Shown piece after piece: positions 1-3,292 of a DNA stretch of 5,777 nt. The stretch spans positions 8,504 to 14,280 of the forward strand of contig DQGF01000006.1 of NCBI GenBank assembly GCA_003525045.1, in the 5' to 3' direction. Positions within the stretch are counted from its first letter, which is position 1, and each line of letters opens with the position of its first letter. A program made the position numbers and the translations under genes. The notes beneath the pieces were generated by a model. That model had not been told where the DNA came from, made no database searches, and was given only the letters and a program-made list of their open reading frames with translations. Source of the stretch: Pseudomonas sp. (GTDB lineage: Bacteria > Pseudomonadota > Gammaproteobacteria > Pseudomonadales > Pseudomonadaceae).

Positions 1-457
1 GCAACTTCTGGCCTTCCGCCTGCCAGTCGCCGAGGCGCCCGCTCAACAGCGGACGAGCCAGCACGATGCGCCATTCACGGTCCTGGCGGCTCACGCCGAT
101 ATCGACGAATTGCGGGTCCAGCACCACCTGGCAGAAGCTCTCGCGAATCGCCGTCATGGCGGACTGCGCATCGCGGGGGCCCGACAGGCTGATTGCCTGC
201 ACATTGACCATCGGATAACCCGCCGTTGCCAATGCCTGCTGCAGATTGCCGATGCTGGTGGCGGACAGCGCCAGCCGTGGGTCGCCCGCCAGCGGTGGTA
301 ACTCAGGTGATGCCTGGCCTGCGCACGGCTGCGACTGGCTGCGATAGGCATTGATCGAGTCAATCAGTTGTTTCTCGTCGGCCGCCAGCGCATTCACGGC
401 GCACAACAGACCCAGTGTTAACGTGGCAATACACCTGACGGTTGAAATGAAGCGCAT
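1..457 (-). CDS. Exported CAP/SCP-like domain protein (3' end outside window)
   Basis: I translated this from the sequence: it gives 152 residues with no stop before the left edge. The ATG at 457-455 follows AAGGAGGA (470-463) at 5 bases, which fixes the start. Residues 1-25 form a Sec signal peptide (basic MRF..R, hydrophobic core, ALA then ADEK), so the protein is probably periplasmic. The mature start LIDSINAYRSQSQPCAG (31-47), the LAGDPRLALSA stretch (56-66) and FVDIGVSREDREWRIVLARP (117-136) fit the helix 1, central and last-strand regions of the CAP/SCP superfamily. C45 and C109 could form a disulfide. The usual CAP cavity histidine (A-x-x-H-S-x-D-M) is not seen, so this is a divergent member. 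CAP proteins lack a single agreed bacterial function; roles in wall or lipid binding are only possibilities. It lies divergent to a wall hydrolase gene. The family call is moderate; export is strong. Confidence 0.65.
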   Translation of the reverse strand, partial: MRFISTVRCIATLTLGLLCAVNALAADEKQLIDSINAYRSQSQPCAGQASPELPPLAGDPRLALSATSIGNLQQALATAGYPMVNVQAISLSGPRDAQSAMTAIRESFCQVVLDPQFVDIGVSRQDREWRIVLARPLLSGRLGDWQAEGQKL

Positions 458-462
458 GGAAA

Positions 463-470
463 TCCTCCTT
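463..470 (-). promoter_or_regulatory. Ribosome binding site of the CAP-like gene
   Basis: AAGGAGGA on the minus strand lies 5 bases ahead of the ATG at 457. It is a near-perfect match to the 16S rRNA tail and decides the start of the partial leftward gene. Confidence 0.8.
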
Positions 471-523
471 GAACGGACTGCGGCCATAATGCGCGAAGTT
501 GCCCCCTCGAAGGCAATGGATTT

Positions 524-553
524 TTCAGATTACCGTGGCGTGATTGCTATCAT
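524..553 (+). promoter_or_regulatory. Candidate extended -10 promoter for the cell wall hydrolase
   Basis: TATCAT (548-553) matches the sigma-70 -10 box at five of six bases and is preceded by TGC (545-547), which gives the TGn extended -10 motif. TTCAGA (524-529) sits 18 bases upstream and matches the -35 consensus at four of six. Transcription would begin near 560, giving a leader of about 40 bases before the ATG at 600. The assignment is by eye only. A matching leftward promoter for the CAP-like gene is less clear (CATTAT-type -10 around 485-490, poor spacing). Confidence 0.42.
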
Positions 554-599
554 TTCACTACTACACTGAAACGATACTGCCCACCGAGTCATTTCGATC

Positions 600-1220
600 A
601 TGTGCCTCCACTGGATAGCCACCTGCCTTGCCATGATGCTGCTTGCCGGTCCCGCCATCTCCGCGGATCAACAGCAAAAACAACAAGCGGCCGAGGACAA
701 GGCCGAGGTGCTTGAGCAAAAAGCCGCAGAGAACAGCAGTCCCGCGCCCGCGACCAAAGCCGAAGCCATCACCCAGTCAGAAGTCCAGGCGGTGGACCCT
801 GCCGGCGCCGCTCCGCTGGACGATGCGATCACGTGCCTGGCCCGTTCCATTTATTGGGAAGCCAAAGGCAAGAATGCCGCCGACATGGAAGCGGTCGCCA
901 ATGTCGTCATGAATCGACTGGGCCATGAGGGCTTTCCGGATACGGTGTGCGGTGTGGTCAAGCAAGGCTCCGAAACCAAAAGCTGCCAGTTCTCGTGGTG
1001 GTGTGACGGACGCGATGACTCGGTTCAGGAGGAGGTGCCTTACGCGCTCGCCAAGGAAATCGCGCGCAAGGCGCTGAACAAGCAACTGCCGGATCGCACC
1101 CACGGCGCGCTGTATTTCCACGACCGCACGGTGAAGCCGAATTGGGCCAGGGAGTACATCAAGACGACAGATATCGGCTTGTTTCGGTTTTACAAGCCGC
1201 ATGATGGGTCGGCGAAGTAG
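600..1220 (+). CDS. Exported SleB-type cell wall hydrolase
   Basis: The protein has 206 residues. Residues 1-22 are a signal peptide ending AISA before DQQ, so it is exported. Residues 23-72 are a Gln/Ala/Lys/Glu-rich linker of low complexity. From about 75 to 200 comes the Hydrolase_2 (SleB, PF07486) domain: LARSIYWEAKGK (80-91), AVANVVMNRL (98-107), CQFSWWCDG (129-137) and HGALYFHDR (168-176). E87 aligns with the catalytic glutamate of SleB, the lytic transglycosylase that cuts cortex peptidoglycan in Bacillus spores. In a non-sporing host the likely role is periplasmic peptidoglycan turnover (inference). C79, C117, C129 and C135 could pair in the periplasm. The ATG at 600 is the only usable start: an in-frame stop lies at 567-569, and no strong ribosome binding site is visible, which suggests modest translation. 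It is divergent from the CAP-like gene. The family call is strong; the substrate is not tested. Confidence 0.9.
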   Translation: MCLHWIATCLAMMLLAGPAISADQQQKQQAAEDKAEVLEQKAAENSSPAPATKAEAITQSEVQAVDPAGAAPLDDAITCLARSIYWEAKGKNAADMEAVANVVMNRLGHEGFPDTVCGVVKQGSETKSCQFSWWCDGRDDSVQEEVPYALAKEIARKALNKQLPDRTHGALYFHDRTVKPNWAREYIKTTDIGLFRFYKPHDGSAK

Positions 1221-1332
1221 GGGGCTCTTCGGTTGCGACTGGCTAATCTGATCGGCTGTACTGGATGAGATCGCCGGCAGCGTGCGCGCCTGATTTCTGA
1301 AGTTCAAACAGACGGATAATGAATGTCAGGCG

Positions 1333-1360
1333 AGCGCTATAGTTGTCTTTGCATAGCGCT
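1333..1360. repeat. Perfect 8-base inverted repeat, 12-base spacer
   Basis: AGCGCTAT (1333-1340) and ATAGCGCT (1353-1360) are exact reverse complements. The outer six bases AGCGCT are themselves palindromic. No T-run follows on either strand, so it does not look like an intrinsic terminator. It could be a protein-binding dyad or an RNA hairpin. Confidence 0.75.
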
Positions 1361-1375
1361 AACCTCGATGAGGTT
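1361..1375. repeat. Tight hairpin abutting the previous inverted repeat
   Basis: AACCTC (1361-1366) and GAGGTT (1370-1375) are exact reverse complements around the triplet GAT. The hairpin begins on the base after the 1333-1360 repeat ends, so the two make a tandem pair of stem-loops. Confidence 0.7.
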
Positions 1376-1401
1376 CTGAAAATCCTAAGCAGAAATTCAA
1401 T

Positions 1402-1432
1402 AAAAAAGGACGCCTGAATAATGGAGCGTTCC
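1402..1432 (-). terminator. Candidate leftward intrinsic terminator
   Basis: Read on the minus strand, GGAACGC (1432-1426) pairs with GCGTCC (1413-1408) through six base pairs and one bulged A, with a 12-base loop. It is followed at once by six T (1407-1402). This is the only stem plus T-run in the gap and would end transcripts from the reductase gene after a 3' untranslated stretch of about 140 bases. The stem is short and the loop large, so confidence is moderate. Confidence 0.42.
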
Positions 1433-1448
1433 AGAGTGGACCCTGGAG

Positions 1449-1462
1449 CTGATTTCGATCAG
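1449..1462. repeat. Small stem-loop with TTCG loop
   Basis: CTGAT (1449-1453) and ATCAG (1458-1462) are exact reverse complements enclosing TTCG. On the plus-strand RNA this gives a UUCG tetraloop, but the closing pair is U-A instead of the favoured C-G. The function is unknown. Confidence 0.5.
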
Positions 1463-1510
1463 TAGTAAACATCCCGCAGGAATGGGGCTGATGTAATGGC
1501 GGCAGTTGAA

Positions 1511-1537
1511 GGCGCGTGCGGCGTTACCCGACGCGCC
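1511..1537 (-). terminator. GC-rich hairpin just past the reductase stop codon
   Basis: On the minus strand GGCGCGTCGG pairs with CCG-C-ACGCGCC across a six-base loop, with one bulged C, starting 6 bases after the stop codon at 1546-1544. The stem is strong but only TTCAACT follows, with no real T-run. It could be a weak intrinsic terminator or a 3' end that protects the messenger RNA. Confidence 0.45.
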
Positions 1538-1543
1538 AGTCTG

Positions 1544-2575
1544 TCATTTGCTGGCGTCCAGCACGACGCGGTAACGCGCCTTGCCACTGCGTAGGTGATC
1601 GATGGCTTCGTTGACCCGGCTCATGGGAAAGTGCTCGACCTGCGGCAGGATCTGATGCCGTGCGCAGAATTCCAGCATGGTCGCCGTGGTACCGGGTGAG
1701 CCGACCGGCGAAGCGGACAAGCTCTTTTGTTGAGGAATCAGGTCGAACACGTGCACGGGGATAGCGGCGGGCACTATGCCAACAAAATGCAGGCGCCCCT
1801 TGCCGCGCAGGGTTGCGAGCATGGCCGGCCAGTCAAGGTCGGCGTTGGCGGTGACCAGGAGAAAATCCAGGGTGCCGGCAATGGACTTCAGCGCGTTACT
1901 GTCGGTCGAGGCGACTACGTTGTGCGCGCCCAGGCGCCTGGCTTCGTCCTGCTTGCTCAACGACGAGGTAAAGGCCGTGACTTCGCAGCCCCAGGCGTTG
2001 AGGAAGCGTAGTGCCAGATGACCGAGGCCACCGATGCCCACCACACCGACCCGGTCGGTAGGCTTGACGTCGAATTCCACAAGCGGGTTGAACACCGTCG
2101 ATCCGGCGCAGAACAGTGGCCCGGCCAAAGCTGGGTCGAGTCCGTCCGGTATCGCAAGAGCCCAGGCCCAGTGCGAACGCACGCGGTCGGCGAAACCGCC
2201 GTTGCTGCCGATGATGGTGGGTTGGGCTGTGCCACAGAGGTGATGGGAGCCTCCGATACACGAGGGGCAATGCATGCAACTGCCCTTGTACCAACCAATG
2301 CCCACCCGTTGTCCCACTTTGAGACCGCGTACCTGCGCGCCCACTCGCACGATACTGCCGACCACCTCGTGGCCAGGGATAAAGGGGTAGTGGCTGATGC
2401 CCCAGTCGTTATCGATCAGCGACTGGTCGGAGTGGCAGACGCCACAATACTCCACGACGACCTCCACCTCATCGTCCCCCAATGGACCGGGATCGTAGCT
2501 ATAGCGCTCCAGTGGAGCGCCAGCCGCCGTTGCGGCCCAGCCGGTGAAAGTCGTGAGTTCGGTGCTATCGCTCAT
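1544..2575 (-). CDS. ahr: Zinc- and NADP-dependent aldehyde reductase, Ahr (YjgB) type
   Basis: The protein has 343 residues, the usual length for medium-chain alcohol dehydrogenases of the cinnamyl/YjgB group. It resembles E. coli Ahr along its length, including the YSYDPG, YCGVCHSD and GKARYRVVL motifs. C47, H69 and C156, with E70, fit the catalytic zinc site; C100, C103, C106 and C114 fit the structural zinc lobe. GIGGLGH (180-186) is the nucleotide-binding loop, and T203-S204-S205 after the second strand, where NAD enzymes carry an acidic residue, indicates NADPH. The family reduces many aliphatic and aromatic aldehydes to alcohols in the cytoplasm, so a detoxifying role is likely (inference). 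The ATG at 2575 follows GGAGGT (2586-2581) by 5 bases. The frame is open upstream to 2728, but that longer form would overlap the preceding gene and adds no conserved sequence. The exact physiological substrate is unknown. Confidence 0.92.
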   Translation of the reverse strand: MSDSTELTTFTGWAATAAGAPLERYSYDPGPLGDDEVEVVVEYCGVCHSDQSLIDNDWGISHYPFIPGHEVVGSIVRVGAQVRGLKVGQRVGIGWYKGSCMHCPSCIGGSHHLCGTAQPTIIGSNGGFADRVRSHWAWALAIPDGLDPALAGPLFCAGSTVFNPLVEFDVKPTDRVGVVGIGGLGHLALRFLNAWGCEVTAFTSSLSKQDEARRLGAHNVVASTDSNALKSIAGTLDFLLVTANADLDWPAMLATLRGKGRLHFVGIVPAAIPVHVFDLIPQQKSLSASPVGSPGTTATMLEFCARHQILPQVEHFPMSRVNEAIDHLRSGKARYRVVLDASK

Positions 2576-2580
2576 TGGAT

Positions 2581-2586
2581 ACCTCC
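2581..2586 (-). promoter_or_regulatory. Ribosome binding site of the aldehyde reductase gene
   Basis: GGAGGT on the minus strand lies 5 bases ahead of the ATG at 2575. It supports this start over the open reading frame extension to 2728. Confidence 0.8.
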
Positions 2587-2606
2587 AGATCAGGAGACAG
2601 GCGTTT

Positions 2607-2621
2607 GGCACCTCAGGTGCC
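2607..2621. repeat. 15-base odd palindrome in the reductase leader, possible operator
   Basis: GGCACCT (2607-2613) and AGGTGCC (2615-2621) are exact reverse complements around a single C. It lies 31 bases upstream of the reductase start codon. A weak leftward -10 (TACACT, 2642-2637) lies just upstream, with only a poor -35 (CCGAGA) 18 bases before it; if used, the palindrome would fall about 10-15 bases into the transcript, a typical repressor position. No T-run follows, so a terminator for the kinase gene is less likely. Confidence 0.4.
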
Positions 2622-2685
2622 GCGGCGGAGCCATAAAGTGTAGCGTATCGCTTGCCGTCGTCTCGGTTGCCGATATCTGGGGTGC

Positions 2686-3171
2686 TCAAAGTTTGTAGCC
2701 GATCTGCCGCAACAGGTTCTTGCGCCACAGGATGTCTTCCTCGCTTTCAATGCCATTGGCACAGAAGCCATCCACCACGCCCAGAATCGCGCGTCCCTGG
2801 TCCGTCTCGGCAAGAATCACTTCAGTCGGGTTGGCCGTTGCACAAAAAATCCGGCACACCTCTGGCACCATCTTGACCGTGTTCAACACGTTCAGCGGAT
2901 AGAAATCGTCACCGAGGAAAATGATGAAGCTATGGCCGGCGGCGATGGCCTGCGCGTTCTTCTGGGCCAGCTCGATCATGGCGGTATCGGTGCCGGACCA
3001 GCGCACCAGGCACTTGCCGGAGGCTTCGCAAAAGGCCAGGCCAAACTGGATACCGGGCACAGTATTGACCAGCGCTTCGTGGATGTCTTCGACGGACTTG
3101 ATGAAGTGCGTCTGACCAAAAATGAAATTGGTCGTTTCCGGCTTGTCGATTTTCACGGTGATGAGTTGCAT
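2686..3171 (-). CDS. Adenosine-specific kinase family protein (PF04008)
   Basis: The protein has 161 residues, full length for this small single-domain family. The whole chain matches the family pattern as I know it: GQTHFIKSVEDIHEALV (19-35), FGLAFCEASGK (43-53), FIIFLGDDFYPLNVLN (82-97), VCRIFCATANP (105-115), QGRAILGVVDG (125-135) and the ending LLRQIGYKL. The family name comes from nucleotide binding in archaeal and thermophile structures; the reaction in Pseudomonas-like hosts is, to my knowledge, not established. It has no signal peptide and should be cytoplasmic. The ATG at 3171 lies 8 bases after AAAGGAGG (3187-3180). A TTG two codons upstream (3177) is only 2 bases from that site and is unlikely to be the start. 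It is followed after 110 bases by the aldehyde reductase and preceded after 121 bases by a large membrane protein gene, all leftward. The family call is strong; activity is uncertain. Confidence 0.88.
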   Translation of the reverse strand: MQLITVKIDKPETTNFIFGQTHFIKSVEDIHEALVNTVPGIQFGLAFCEASGKCLVRWSGTDTAMIELAQKNAQAIAAGHSFIIFLGDDFYPLNVLNTVKMVPEVCRIFCATANPTEVILAETDQGRAILGVVDGFCANGIESEEDILWRKNLLRQIGYKL

Positions 3172-3179
3172 GTCCAACG

Positions 3180-3187
3180 CCTCCTTT
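3180..3187 (-). promoter_or_regulatory. Ribosome binding site of the adenosine-specific kinase gene
   Basis: AAAGGAGG on the minus strand is 8 bases from the ATG at 3171 but only 2 from the TTG at 3177. The spacing decides for the ATG. Confidence 0.8.
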
Positions 3188-3194
3188 CACGATG

Positions 3195-3207
3195 CCGCTG
3201 CCAGCGG
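3195..3207. repeat. 13-base odd palindrome upstream of the kinase gene
   Basis: CCGCTG (3195-3200) and CAGCGG (3202-3207) are exact reverse complements around one C. It sits 7 bases upstream of the ribosome binding site of the leftward kinase gene. It may be an operator, a leader hairpin or chance in GC-rich DNA. Confidence 0.4.
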
Positions 3208-3292
3208 TCTGGCCACACATCAAGCATAGCTACCCATACATTCGGCATTCTTTCGCGAGCGTCAGGAAGCCCGCTTTGGCCGTGGGAAATTG

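Larger units (their letters stand above)
1221..1543. other. Convergent intergenic region with several inverted repeats
   Basis: These 323 bases separate the ends of the rightward hydrolase gene and the leftward reductase gene. I see no convincing gene. They hold inverted repeats at 1333-1360, 1361-1375 and 1449-1462, and two hairpins that could end leftward transcripts (1402-1432 and 1511-1537). The stretch 1376-1422 is clearly AT-richer than the flanking genes. No rightward terminator with a T-run was found for the hydrolase gene. Confidence 0.7.

Noticed and set aside
1213..1231. CGAAG / CTTCG stem across the hydrolase stop codon as a terminator
   Set aside because: It has only five pairs, a nine-base loop and no T-run after it.
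777..1307. A 176-residue minus-strand open frame opposite the hydrolase gene
   Set aside because: It lies antisense to a gene with clear SleB motifs, has no good start signal and reads as Arg/Ile/Leu-rich noise typical of the opposite strand of GC-rich genes.
2018..2698. A 226-residue plus-strand open frame opposite the aldehyde reductase gene
   Set aside because: The opposite strand carries a full set of alcohol dehydrogenase motifs; the plus-strand translation has no recognisable domain.
2576..2728. Longer N-terminus for the aldehyde reductase
   Set aside because: It would add 51 residues unlike any alcohol dehydrogenase, overlap the kinase gene by 43 bases and ignore the GGAGGT site before the ATG at 2575.
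3172..3177. TTG start two codons upstream for the kinase
   Set aside because: It is only 2 bases from the ribosome binding site, whereas the ATG at 3171 is at the ideal 8 bases and matches the usual family start.
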